Shown here in pieces: positions 1 through 7,222 of a stretch of 64,000 nucleotides of DNA. A program made the position numbers and the translations under genes. This DNA comes from Lysinibacillus piscis (GTDB lineage: Bacteria > Bacillota > Bacilli > Bacillales_A > Planococcaceae): NCBI RefSeq assembly GCF_026012395.1, contig NZ_BRZA01000001.1, positions 744,001 to 808,000 of the forward strand, given 5' to 3'. Positions within the stretch are counted from its first letter, which is position 1. The number at the start of each line of letters is the position of its first letter. The notes under the pieces are model-generated. The model saw nothing but the letters and a program-made list of their open reading frames with translations, was not told where the DNA came from and did not search any database.

Positions 1-689
1 GTTTGTGAATATGCTCTGGCATCTTGAATCATATAACCTATTCCTGCGCTTGTGCCCATCATCTCACTCACAACTAACACAAGCCATGATGCACCTAATG
101 CCAATCGAATACCAAGTAAAATATTTGGCATGGCAGATGGAATAATTAATGTTGTTAAACGTTTTTTAAATGAATATTGTAATAATCCTGTTACCTCATA
201 TAATTGTATATTCACTAATCGTATACCTAAAAATACATTTACATATACAGGGAAAAATGCACCTAAGGCAATCATTAGCACTTTCCCAAACTCGCCAACA
301 CCAAACCATAAAATAAACAATGGAATTAATGCCAATAATGGTACAGTTCTAAGCATTTGAAGAGATGGATCAACAATTTCTTGCAATAGTTTACTAAAGC
401 CTGTAACAATCCCAAGCACGATACCTACAGAAGCCCCTAGTAAAAATCCCACTAATACACGCTCACCACTTACTATTAAATGATTCAATAAGTCACCATT
501 GGATAGGAGTAGCCAAAATGTAGCGATTATTTGAGTTGGTGCGGGTAAAATATGTTGGGCTACTAGCTTTAAGCTACTGATAATTTGCCAAATCCCCACA
601 ATCGCTAATGGCACAAGCCACGGAGATAAAATCACAGACAAATTCCACTTCTTTTTTGTTTGTACTATATTTTTAGACGTAAGGATCAT
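1..689 (-). CDS. ABC transporter permease, SsuC-like (partial, runs off left edge)
   Basis: This is the second inner-membrane permease of a sulfonate/nitrate/taurine-type ABC importer, read from an ATG at 689 and still open at base 1, so about 230 residues are visible and the C-terminus is missing. The N-terminus is basic and followed by hydrophobic segments, and the visible end contains a MGTSAGIGYMIQDAR stretch that matches MGSTEGIGFLINDAR in the upstream permease, so the two are paralogues. It begins 4 bases after the stop of that permease, which indicates translational coupling and a heteromeric channel. The substrate cannot be told from sequence. Confidence 0.88.
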   Translation of the reverse strand, partial: MILTSKNIVQTKKKWNLSVILSPWLVPLAIVGIWQIISSLKLVAQHILPAPTQIIATFWLLLSNGDLLNHLIVSGERVLVGFLLGASVGIVLGIVTGFSKLLQEIVDPSLQMLRTVPLLALIPLFILWFGVGEFGKVLMIALGAFFPVYVNVFLGIRLVNIQLYEVTGLLQYSFKKRLTTLIIPSAMPNILLGIRLALGASWLVLVVSEMMGTSAGIGYMIQDARAYSQ

Positions 690-693
690 TTCA

Positions 694-1524
694 TCACCGC
701 CCTGTAAAATTGTTATGCCAGCGTAGACTTTTTCGTTCAATCGCTAAAACAAGTGCATCTGACAGCTTGCCTAATATCGCAAAAATAATAATACCTGCAA
801 AGACTGTCGCAACAATGGACATGGACCTTGCATCATTAATTAAAAAACCGATTCCTTCAGTAGAGCCCATCATTTCAGCAACCACTAAGCCAACCCATGC
901 AATACCAAGTGACAAGCGAATTCCTAAAAAGATATGTGGCAATGCTGATGGAATAATTAGTTTCGTTAGTAAATCCCATTTTTTAAATTGAAGTACTTTT
1001 GCTACCTCAAACAATTTAGCATCTAATGAACGAATGCCTAAAAATGTATTTACATAAAGAGGAAAAAATGAACCTTTAGCAATCAACAATAACTTAGATG
1101 TTTCATCAAACCCAAACCATAAAATAAACAGGGGTGCTACTGCTAAATGTGGTAACATTCTCAGCATCTGAAAAGTTGGGTCTAGTAATTTTTGTGTTTT
1201 ATAAGAAAACCCTACTAACACTCCGAACAGTAAACCAAGGCCTCCACCAATAGTAAAGCCTGCTAATGCTCGCCATACGGAAATCTGTAAATGACTAAGT
1301 AAGTGACCATGCTGCCATAAATAAATGAATTCATTGATTATGATAGATGGTGTGGGCAATAATAAAGGATTTAATAGTCCATTACGCCCTGCCACCTCCC
1401 AAACAATGATTAATAACACAGGTAATAACGAGCCCAGTGCTACTTTTCGCCAATACTCGCGATGAAAGCGAACTGATTTACTGTTTGACTTAGCCTGCAC
1501 TGCCTTATTTGTAAGAGATACCAT
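694..1524 (-). CDS. ABC transporter permease, SsuC-like
   Basis: A 276-residue membrane permease of the BPD_transp_1 (SsuC/TauC/NrtB) family. There are about six hydrophobic segments, and an EVAKVLQFKKWDLLTKLIIP stretch fits the family's cytoplasmic EAA loop that docks on the ATPase. The ATG at 1524 is preceded by GGAGGGGA. It lies between the binding protein and a second permease in one operon. Importers of this family often use a permease homodimer; two adjacent genes suggest a heterodimer here. The family is firm, but the substrate (aliphatic sulfonate, taurine, nitrate or other) is undetermined. Confidence 0.92.
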   Translation of the reverse strand: MVSLTNKAVQAKSNSKSVRFHREYWRKVALGSLLPVLLIIVWEVAGRNGLLNPLLLPTPSIIINEFIYLWQHGHLLSHLQISVWRALAGFTIGGGLGLLFGVLVGFSYKTQKLLDPTFQMLRMLPHLAVAPLFILWFGFDETSKLLLIAKGSFFPLYVNTFLGIRSLDAKLFEVAKVLQFKKWDLLTKLIIPSALPHIFLGIRLSLGIAWVGLVVAEMMGSTEGIGFLINDARSMSIVATVFAGIIIFAILGKLSDALVLAIERKSLRWHNNFTGR

Positions 1525-1550
1525 TAAATCCCCTCCTATCCTACTATTCT

Positions 1551-2561
1551 TTACTGTAATGCTTTTTCAATATAGCGATTATCAAATACTTTTGTGACAT
1601 CAATTTTTTGACGAATTGTACCAATTTCGTATTGAAAATCAGCTGTTTTTTGATGTTCTTGAATAATTTCATCTTTTACTGGAATATTAATTTGTGATGC
1701 ACGTTTACGCGTTTCTTCTATTAAAGCTACTGGCAAATTACGCTCCTTGGCATAACGCTCTACTGCTTCTTTTTCATTAGCCGACTCCCATGCCAGCAAC
1801 TCATTTAATGTTTTTAAATAAGTGACAACAAGTTCTTCATGTTCTTCTGCAAATTTTGTACGTACAATATTATAAGAAGGTGATAATAATCCAATTAATT
1901 CACCGTCTGCAATGATACGTCCCTTTTGTGATAATGTATTAATCGTTAAATACGGCTCCCATATTGCCCATGCATCAACACCTTTGGAATCAAATGCAGC
2001 TTGCCCTTCATCAGAATTTAAATTAATTAGCTCAATATCTTCTACTGCAATATTTTCCTTTGCTAATGCACGTAAAAGAAAATCATAAGCATTCGTTCCT
2101 TTACCTACTGCTACTTTTTTTCCCTTTAAATCTTGTAATGATTGAATCGTGCTTTCATAATTTACAACAATTCCAACATTTTTATTTCCAGCTAAAGTTT
2201 GGGAAATAATCGTAAACGGAATATTTGCAGCCTGTGCTGTAATAACGGGCATATTGCCTAAACCTGCAAAATCTAATTTATTAGCAGCAATCGCCTCTGT
2301 CATTGGTGGCCCACTTTGAAATTCCACCCATTCTACTTTTGCTCCATATTGTTCAAATGCCTTCTCAAATGTTTGTTCTTCTCGTGCTTTACCAAATAAT
2401 CCACCACTACCTTGTACTCCAATTCTCACGACAATATCTTTAGCGGATTTTTTGCTTGAAGTATCATCTGTTGATGTGGTTGAAGCTTGATTCTGTGCAC
2501 AGCCTGTTAAAATAGCAAAAATAAGTGCCAATAGTATTAGTATCTTTGAAAAATTTTTCAT
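1551..2561 (-). CDS. Substrate-binding lipoprotein, SsuA/NrtT family
   Basis: A 336-residue extracellular solute-binding protein. The N-terminus has a lysine, a hydrophobic core and the lipobox LTGC with Cys at about residue 21, so it should be lipidated and held on the outer face of the membrane. The mature part has the SsuA/NMT1-like periplasmic-binding fold, with the family's GTNAYDFLLRAL and VDAWAIWEPY stretches. It sits between the ATPase and the permeases of the same operon and should deliver substrate to them. SsuA-like is the best family call, and ligand specificity is inference only. Confidence 0.92.
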   Translation of the reverse strand: MKNFSKILILLALIFAILTGCAQNQASTTSTDDTSSKKSAKDIVVRIGVQGSGGLFGKAREEQTFEKAFEQYGAKVEWVEFQSGPPMTEAIAANKLDFAGLGNMPVITAQAANIPFTIISQTLAGNKNVGIVVNYESTIQSLQDLKGKKVAVGKGTNAYDFLLRALAKENIAVEDIELINLNSDEGQAAFDSKGVDAWAIWEPYLTINTLSQKGRIIADGELIGLLSPSYNIVRTKFAEEHEELVVTYLKTLNELLAWESANEKEAVERYAKERNLPVALIEETRKRASQINIPVKDEIIQEHQKTADFQYEIGTIRQKIDVTKVFDNRYIEKALQ

Positions 2562-2595
2562 CGTTTGTTCTCCTTTTTTTAGGGATTGTCATTAT

Positions 2596-3372
2596 CTATA
2601 TACCTGCTCCAACGGTATATGTCTCTTCCTCTACTTTTTCAAATTCATTTAACACAGCTCGACGCATTTCTTGGAATCCAAGTGAGGAACGTTTGCGTGG
2701 AAACGATAAATCAATTGGTAAAACGGATTTAATATGACCTGGTCTCGGGTTCATAATCACAACACGTTGACCTAAAAATACGGCTTCATCAAGATCATGT
2801 GTAACGAAAATCATCGTTGTTTTATTCGTCTGCCAAATATTTAATAGTACCTCCTGCATATGCGAGCGTGTAAAGGCGTCTAATGCGCCAAAGGGTTCAT
2901 CTAATAATAAAATCGCTGGATTCCGTAACAATGCTCGTGCAATGGATACCCGCTGTGCCATCCCTCCTGATAATTCACGAGGATATGCCTTTTCAAAACC
3001 TTCTAACTTTACGAGTTTAATAAGCTCTGTTACTTGCTGCTTAATATTTGGATCTCTTAGTGATTGATCTCCTGCAATATTCTTTTCAACCGTTAGCCAA
3101 GGAAACAGGCGTGGCTCTTGAAAAATAAATCCCTTTTCCAAACTCGGTCCATTGATAACCTGACCATTGAGCTCCACTTTCCCTGTATAATCAACATCCA
3201 ACCCTGCAATTATTTTTAATAATGTACTTTTACCGCATCCACTGGGGCCAATAATAGTTAAAAACTCTCCTTGTTCAACAGTTAACTCTACATTTTTTAA
3301 TGCAACGACTTGTTCATTAGGTGTTGCAAAAACCTTGTTTAAATTTTCAATAACTAATGCATCTTTACTCAA
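2596..3372 (-). CDS. ABC transporter ATPase, SsuB/TauB-like
   Basis: The 258-residue ATPase of the importer. It has Walker A GPSGCGKST, Q-loop region FQEPRLFPW, signature LSGGMAQR, Walker B LLLDEPFGALD and the switch histidine in FVTHDLDEA. It is the first gene of the operon. The start is TTG at 3372, preceded by AAGGAGGAG at ideal spacing. The gene lies about 150 bases downstream of a strong promoter and a hairpin-bearing leader. High similarity to the sulfonate/nitrate/taurine ATPase group is clear; the substrate is not. Confidence 0.94.
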   Translation of the reverse strand: MSKDALVIENLNKVFATPNEQVVALKNVELTVEQGEFLTIIGPSGCGKSTLLKIIAGLDVDYTGKVELNGQVINGPSLEKGFIFQEPRLFPWLTVEKNIAGDQSLRDPNIKQQVTELIKLVKLEGFEKAYPRELSGGMAQRVSIARALLRNPAILLLDEPFGALDAFTRSHMQEVLLNIWQTNKTTMIFVTHDLDEAVFLGQRVVIMNPRPGHIKSVLPIDLSFPRKRSSLGFQEMRRAVLNEFEKVEEETYTVGAGI

Positions 3373-3446
3373 TATAGCTCCTCCTTTTTGTACATTAGAA
3401 GACAGTCAATAATCACCCCATATACGCTTGAATAACAACGCAAAGA

Positions 3447-3471
3447 CCCTTAAGTAAAAATCACTTAAGGG
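3447..3471 (-). other. Leader hairpin of the ABC importer operon
   Basis: A perfect 9-bp inverted repeat (CCCTTAAGT / ACTTAAGGG, 7-base loop) lies in the transcribed leader between the promoter and the ATPase gene. On the minus strand it is followed by TCTTTGCGTTG, a poor T-tract, so it is not a convincing terminator. No S-box (SAM riboswitch) core was found around it. It may be an operator, an RNA stability element or part of an unrecognised leader control. Confidence 0.45.
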
Positions 3472-3531
3472 CCTCTAGTTTTCCAGTCAGCTACAGAATA
3501 TGAAATTTCAAAACCAAGTAAACTTATATAC

Positions 3532-3560
3532 ATAATAATATTACTAAACTTACTTGTCAA
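3532..3560 (-). promoter_or_regulatory. Sigma-A promoter of the sulfonate-type ABC operon
   Basis: On the minus strand TTGACA (3560-3555) is followed by exactly 17 bases and TATTAT (3537-3532). This is a near-consensus vegetative promoter. Transcription would start near 3525 and give a leader of about 150 bases before the TTG start at 3372. Confidence 0.8.
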
Positions 3561-3603
3561 TTGATTTTTAAAATTTTCATATGAAGGTCCAACAAAATGA
3601 AAA

Positions 3604-3646
3604 GGACTGTGAGAAAGTTAAATAAAATCTAACTTTCTCACAGTCC
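3604..3646 (-). terminator. Intrinsic terminator, 17-bp perfect stem
   Basis: GGACTGTGAGAAAGTTA and its exact complement flank a 9-base loop. On the minus strand the stem is followed by TTTTCATTTTG, so it should end transcription coming from ktrC and the gene after it. It belongs to a set of similar stems in this window (see findings). Confidence 0.75.
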
Positions 3647-3693
3647 TAACTAAAATATCATCAAAGGTCATGCTCAAGATGAGGTTCAACTTT

Positions 3694-3774
3694 TCATTCC
3701 TGTAATAGCCAACTCTCTACACAAGTAACCCGCCTCACACTGGCATCTTCACTGCTAGCTTTTCTAATCAACAT
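3694..3774 (-). pseudogene. Truncated GNAT acetyltransferase N-terminus (26 codons)
   Basis: An ATG at 3774 sits 9 bases after a perfect AGGAGG (3789-3784) and opens a 26-codon frame beginning MLIRKASSEDA and passing through a VESW stretch. This is how GNAT N-acetyltransferases typically begin (IRKA..EDA...V..SW). The frame then stops at 3694, and the following sequence shows no further GNAT similarity in any frame I could read. I infer a gene fragment left by a deletion, though a real 26-residue peptide with a good start signal cannot be excluded. A longer in-frame start at 3909 lies inside the upstream gene and is not supported. Confidence 0.4.
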
Positions 3775-3790
3775 ATGTACATACCTCCTA

Positions 3791-3841
3791 AATAAAAGAG
3801 CTAGTATAGCTACTTTTCCTAGCCCTACCAACTCTTTTATT
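3791..3841 (-). terminator. Terminator-like stem at the end of the membrane protein gene
   Basis: AATAAAAGAG (3791-3800) and CTCTTTTATT (3832-3841) form a 10-bp stem overlapping the stop codon of the 3837-4325 gene. It is AU-rich, and the Shine-Dalgarno of the GNAT fragment follows directly, so termination may be partial; the stronger stem at 3604 would complete it. Confidence 0.4.
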
Positions 3842-4325
3842 TTACATATTGCTCGAGTAATTTTTGCGTATTGCTTGACTGCTCTAATACTTTCTTTTGC
3901 TTCGCCCAATATAAAACATATTGCTGTTCATTCATAGTAAAAACCATGTCCTTTAATTCACCCTCTAATTCAGAGTTAATGGCTACTCGTAGCACATCCA
4001 CCTCATATAAAGGTTTTCCCTCTATCAAATAGACAAGATGATAGGCTGGTTTTTCTTCAAAAATTGCTCGTTCCTTTTTATTTAAGGTTTTGATATGGCT
4101 TAATGGATAAGCTTCCATATAAGTTACCGCTTCATTACCGGTTAAGTTAGCTAAAACTTGCTCTCCTTGAGATAGCTCAAGTCCATCGCGTTTGACGGCA
4201 TTATCTAAAATAGCAGCAATCGCATCTTCTGCACTTTTTTCACGTTGCTGCATTGTAAAGCCAATGATCAATATGATGGCGGCAAAAATCAATAATCTCC
4301 ATCTACGTTTCGTCATCTTAGTCAT
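3837..4325 (-). CDS. Hypothetical membrane-anchored protein downstream of ktrC
   Basis: A 162-residue protein not recognised as any family. After a basic start (MTKMTKRRWR) there is one hydrophobic segment at about residues 10-24. The remainder is soluble and probably outside the cell: an acidic, helix-rich stretch with alternating charged residues. The gene overlaps the end of ktrC by 8 bases, so the two are co-translated. This makes a link with potassium uptake plausible but unproven. A second ATG three codons in could also serve as the start. Confidence 0.7.
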   Translation of the reverse strand: MTKMTKRRWRLLIFAAIILIIGFTMQQREKSAEDAIAAILDNAVKRDGLELSQGEQVLANLTGNEAVTYMEAYPLSHIKTLNKKERAIFEEKPAYHLVYLIEGKPLYEVDVLRVAINSELEGELKDMVFTMNEQQYVLYWAKQKKVLEQSSNTQKLLEQYVK

Positions 4326-4983
4326 TCATCGCCTTTTTCACAAAGCGATTAATATCAACATCGGCTCCAATCACTAGCATAATATCGCCTAATAAAATGC
4401 GTTCACTTGCCTGTGGTGACACAATAATGTCTGCGCCTCGTTTAATACCTACAATATTAATCCCGTATTTCGCACGAATATCTAAATCAATAATGGAATA
4501 GCCTGCAATCACATCATTCGCTTTAATCTCCATAATCGAATGCTCATCTGAAAGCTCTAAATAATCAAGCACTGTATTCGATAGCATATTATTGGCAATC
4601 CGAATGCCCATATCTCGCTCAGGATGCACAACAAAGTCGGCTCCAATTTTGCGTAGTACCTTTTCATGATAATCATTTTGTGCCTTAACGGTAATTTGCT
4701 GTACACCAATTTCTTTTAAAATAATGGTCGTTAAAATACTAGCTTGAATATTTTCACCAATGGCTACAATCACATGCTCAAAATTGCGGATACCTAATGA
4801 ATTTAACACCGATTCATCTGTCGAATCTGCAGCAACTGCCTGTGTCGCAATCGTAGCAAATTCATCTACACGCTCAGTTGAACGGTCTATCGCCATTACT
4901 TGTGCCCCTTGATTCATGAGTTCACGTACAATACTGCCACCAAAACGCCCTAATCCGATGACGGCAAATTCTTTTTTCATCAT
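4318..4983 (-). CDS. ktrC: Ktr potassium uptake regulatory subunit KtrC (RCK protein)
   Basis: A cytoplasmic gating ring subunit of a Ktr potassium transporter. The RCK_N domain begins with the Rossmann motif GLGRFGGS (about residue 10) and has the conserved VAIGENIQASILTT and VKAQNDYHEKVL stretches. An RCK_C domain follows, which in B. subtilis KtrA/KtrC binds c-di-AMP. Starting at the ATG at 4983 gives 221 residues, the length of B. subtilis KtrC, with GGAGGG six bases upstream; an upstream in-frame ATG at 5022 lacks a ribosome site. Its membrane partner is not adjacent; a KtrB/KtrD-type subunit is encoded at 51054-52409. Confidence 0.93.
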   Translation of the reverse strand: MMKKEFAVIGLGRFGGSIVRELMNQGAQVMAIDRSTERVDEFATIATQAVAADSTDESVLNSLGIRNFEHVIVAIGENIQASILTTIILKEIGVQQITVKAQNDYHEKVLRKIGADFVVHPERDMGIRIANNMLSNTVLDYLELSDEHSIMEIKANDVIAGYSIIDLDIRAKYGINIVGIKRGADIIVSPQASERILLGDIMLVIGADVDINRFVKKAMND

Positions 4984-5112
4984 AAAAATCCCTCCATCTA
5001 TCATTATAAATCTTTTCCACATTCCTGTCGCTTTAAGTCTCAGTGTAGCTAATCAAAATTGTAAAAATTCATAAAAATGATACATTAGGAAAAAATGAAT
5101 AGAGGCAAAATT

Positions 5113-5272
5113 ATGAGTGATTCTAAGCATTTAAGTAAAGAAGAAATTTTAGATATTTAAAAAAACACCAACCGAGGAACATTTATGCCGAAAGTGAAGG
5201 TTACAAGATAGTCCTACTTTACAAGAGAGGTTAGAACAAGCACTAGAGACATTTCAAATGAAAAAACACTAA
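5113..5272 (+). pseudogene. Decayed small ORF
   Basis: An ATG at 5113 gives MSDSKHLSKEEILDI and then a stop. Shifting frame by one at 5158 resumes a protein-like reading (KKTPTEEHLCRK, stop, RLQDSPTLQERLEQALETF) to a TAA at 5272. The charged, helix-like composition on both sides of the breaks suggests a former gene of about 53 codons with one frameshift and one nonsense change. The family is not recognised and the call is tentative. The rest of the 4984-5604 gap holds the 21-bp repeat and a terminator, and otherwise nothing I can name. Confidence 0.3.
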
Positions 5273-5465
5273 AAATATTGAACTTTTCAATGATTTATTA
5301 GAAAATTTCGATAATACCATCTTTTATATAAACTATGCAGATTTTCATTTTATTTTTTACTCTTTTTAGCGTGTTCAAAAATCTGCGCATCATGATATAA
5401 AAGACAGTATTTTTTTCAAACTCCCAAAATAAAAAAGGCAATTTATCACCAATACTTCTCTAGTG

Positions 5466-5548
5466 CTATCCGTCACTTTGAGAATTCTATCCATCACTTT
5501 GAACGTTCTATCCGTCAATTCAGCCACTCTATCCATCACTTATATTCA
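5466..5548. repeat. Four-copy 21-bp tandem repeat
   Basis: Four units starting CTATCCRTCA at 5466, 5487, 5508 and 5529 have a period of exactly 21 bases, the last one truncated. Core bases are conserved while the last 5-7 bases of each unit vary. Because 21 is a multiple of three, each frame reads a repeating seven-residue pattern, but there is no start or ribosome site that would support a gene. The array sits between a decayed ORF and the ykuV terminator. Confidence 0.8.
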
Positions 5549-5558
5549 CAGCAAGCAA

Positions 5559-5589
5559 AAAGGCGAGGAAAATAAGCATCCTCGCCTTT
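5559..5589 (-). terminator. Terminator of ykuU-ykuV
   Basis: AAAGGCGAGGA and TCCTCGCCTTT form an 11-bp perfect stem with a 9-base loop. It lies 16 bases after the ykuV stop, with T residues following on the minus strand. Confidence 0.85.
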
Positions 5590-5604
5590 CGTTACTGCTA
5601 TTGA

Positions 5605-6057
5605 TTATGCATTACGCATTTCGTCAAGTACACGATTCACACGTTTTTCTAGCATTTTCATACCGCTACCACCAGCTTGCATATGACGAAGCTGACCGTC
5701 TTTATCAAATACGAAATAAGCAGGTACATATTGGTTTTCAAATGCATCTGTTAATTTCAATTCGCTATCAACAAAAATTGGCTGTGTAATATCATGCTCT
5801 GCTGCCACTGCTTTAATCGTTTCTAAATTTGTATCTTCTTCTGAGCGTGGCATATGCACCGCCACTACATTTAACTCGTCTTTGTATTGGTCACGGAAAT
5901 TGTTGATATCTGGCATTGCCTCTTTACAAAGATAGCAGCTTACAGACCAAAAATGAATTAATGTTGGCTTTTCTCCAACTAAATCTGCCTTCGTTACCTC
6001 ACCATTTAACCATGTTGTTGCACCTGCAAGCTCAGGCATTTGTTCACGTAATTTCAT
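5605..6057 (-). CDS. ykuV: Thiol-disulfide oxidoreductase YkuV
   Basis: A 150-residue thioredoxin-fold protein of the TlpA/ResA-like group, closely similar to B. subtilis YkuV along its length. The active-site motif is CYLC (Cys41, Cys44) within HFWSVSCYLCKEAMP, and the cis-proline region is YVPAYFVFD. No signal peptide or membrane anchor is visible, so it should act in the cytoplasm. The ATG at 6057 follows GGAGGA by seven bases; the longer frame up to 6207 would run into ykuU and is not used. It lies 67 bases after ykuU, and YkuV may serve as electron donor to that peroxiredoxin (inference). Confidence 0.94.
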   Translation of the reverse strand: MKLREQMPELAGATTWLNGEVTKADLVGEKPTLIHFWSVSCYLCKEAMPDINNFRDQYKDELNVVAVHMPRSEEDTNLETIKAVAAEHDITQPIFVDSELKLTDAFENQYVPAYFVFDKDGQLRHMQAGGSGMKMLEKRVNRVLDEMRNA

Positions 6058-6124
6058 GTCAAAATCCTCCCTTTCAGTAGAAAATCTCCACAAATGAATC
6101 GTGGAGATTTCATAGCACTCTAAA

Positions 6125-6667
6125 TTATAGAGTTGCTTGACCTGGACGCCAGTTTGCTGGGCAAAGACCACCCGTTTGTAATGCTTGAAGTACACGTAAT
6201 GTTTCATCTACATCACGACCGATATTGTTATCAAATACAGTTTGGTATTTTAATTCGCCTTCTGGATTGATGATGAATAAACCACGTAATGCGATACCTT
6301 CTTCTTCGATTAATACGCCATATTCTCTTGATACTTGGTGATTTGTATCTGCTGCTAATGGGTATTTTAATTCGCCAAGACCATTTTTCGTGCGCTCTGT
6401 GTTAATCCAAGCTAAGTGTGTGTGGATTGTATCAGTAGAAACACCGATTACTTCTGCATCTAAATCTTCGAACTCATCATAACGATCGCTCATTGCTGTG
6501 ATTTCTGTTGGACATACGAAAGTGAAGTCCATTGGATAGAAGAAAAGAACTGTCCATTTATCTTGTGCTTTTAATTCTTCTAAAGATACTTTGCCAAATG
6601 ATTTGTCTGCAAGTACTGCCTCCATTGTAAAGTCAGGTGCTAGTTTGCCTACCATGCGTTCTGCCAT
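6125..6667 (-). CDS. ykuU: 2-Cys peroxiredoxin YkuU
   Basis: A 180-residue typical 2-Cys peroxiredoxin (AhpC/Prx1 group) that reduces hydrogen peroxide and organic peroxides in the cytoplasm. The peroxidatic cysteine is Cys52 in FTFVCPTE and the resolving cysteine is Cys169 in GGLCPANW. Sequence and length match B. subtilis YkuU very closely. The ATG at 6667 is preceded by CGGAGGGA. The gene is transcribed with ykuV. Upstream is about 130 bases of inverted-repeat-rich sequence that may form a structured leader. Confidence 0.95.
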   Translation of the reverse strand: MAERMVGKLAPDFTMEAVLADKSFGKVSLEELKAQDKWTVLFFYPMDFTFVCPTEITAMSDRYDEFEDLDAEVIGVSTDTIHTHLAWINTERTKNGLGELKYPLAADTNHQVSREYGVLIEEEGIALRGLFIINPEGELKYQTVFDNNIGRDVDETLRVLQALQTGGLCPANWRPGQATL

Positions 6668-6718
6668 TGTAAATCCCTCCGAATAGTATGTAATATATAA
6701 GTTTATCCCGTATTAACA

Positions 6719-6850
6719 GGCTGTAAAATTCCCACTTCGACACATGAGGTAAAACAAAACTGTTTAAGTGGGAATCAACAGCTTGTAAATCCCGATTGGT
6801 GAAACTACCAATCAATAAGAGTGAAGAGCCTCATTGATTGAAGATTCACT
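6719..6850 (-). other. Structured leader or upstream region of ykuU
   Basis: Several inverted repeats are packed here. ATTCCCACTT (6728-6737) pairs with AAGTGGGAAT (6766-6775), extended outward by GCTGT/ACAGC. GATTGGT/ACCAATC (6794-6813) has a six-base loop. AGTGAA and TTCACT motifs flank them. A 60-codon frame crosses the region (6633-6815) but its codons serve the repeats, and I do not regard it as a gene. No known riboswitch core is recognised. The rest of the 6668-7222 gap holds the pot promoter and operator. Confidence 0.45.
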
Positions 6851-7103
6851 TTATCTGCTCATGCGAACCCGTCTTCTACAATAACAAAGTCATTCCTGTT
6901 TTTCAAATAAGTTAGCTTCGTTCTTTTTGTCATTTAACAAACTCCGACAAAATTTCGTCAAATCCTATAATAGCTTACCGTTTTTATGCTGTTATAGATG
7001 GAAGCTTTCGGTACAAAAAATATATGCTGGAATTACTATACAAACAAATGACAAGTATAGATTTTAGTGTTGGCTTTTTTACAAAAAATTAAATTGAAAA
7101 GCA

Positions 7104-7131
7104 TTGCAAATTCATTATTATTTTGTATAAT
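7104..7131 (+). promoter_or_regulatory. Promoter of the polyamine transport operon
   Basis: TTGCAA (7104-7109), a 16-base spacer and a perfect TATAAT (7126-7131) point toward the regulator gene at 7223. The predicted start of transcription is near 7138, leaving a leader of about 85 bases that consists mainly of a large inverted repeat. Confidence 0.7.
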
Positions 7132-7145
7132 TGTAATGGTTTTAG

Positions 7146-7205
7146 TAAACTTTAAGTTTAGCAATCATAAACTTTCTATTTCAGAAGTTTATGATTGCTA
7201 AACTT
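7146..7205 (+). promoter_or_regulatory. Inverted-repeat operator / leader hairpin of the pot operon
   Basis: A perfect 21-bp inverted repeat (7154-7174 and 7185-7205, ten-base loop) occupies the predicted 5' leader and ends six bases before the AGGAGGG ribosome site. Its left edge overlaps a second palindrome, TAAACTTTAAGTTTA (7146-7160). AAGTTT/AAACTT half-sites recur at 7147, 7154, 7169, 7185 and 7200. Binding by the XRE-cupin protein encoded just downstream is the simplest reading; an RNA hairpin acting on translation or RNA decay is the alternative. Confidence 0.65.
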
Positions 7206-7222
7206 CTTCTAGGAGGGACAAG

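Noticed and set aside
3400-3560. Possible SAM (S-box) riboswitch before the sulfonate-type ABC operon
   Set aside because: The conserved S-box core (CTTATCAAGAG...GGAGGGA...GCAACC) is absent on both strands.
5466-5548. CRISPR array
   Set aside because: The 21-base units are directly adjacent with no spacers, and no cas genes are present.
5463-5789. 108-codon plus-strand frame across the 21-bp repeat
   Set aside because: It runs through the repeat, then the ykuV terminator and antisense to ykuV, with no start signal.
6633-6815. 60-codon minus-strand frame overlapping the start of ykuU
   Set aside because: It lies in inverted-repeat-rich upstream DNA, has no ribosome site and overlaps the well supported ykuU start.
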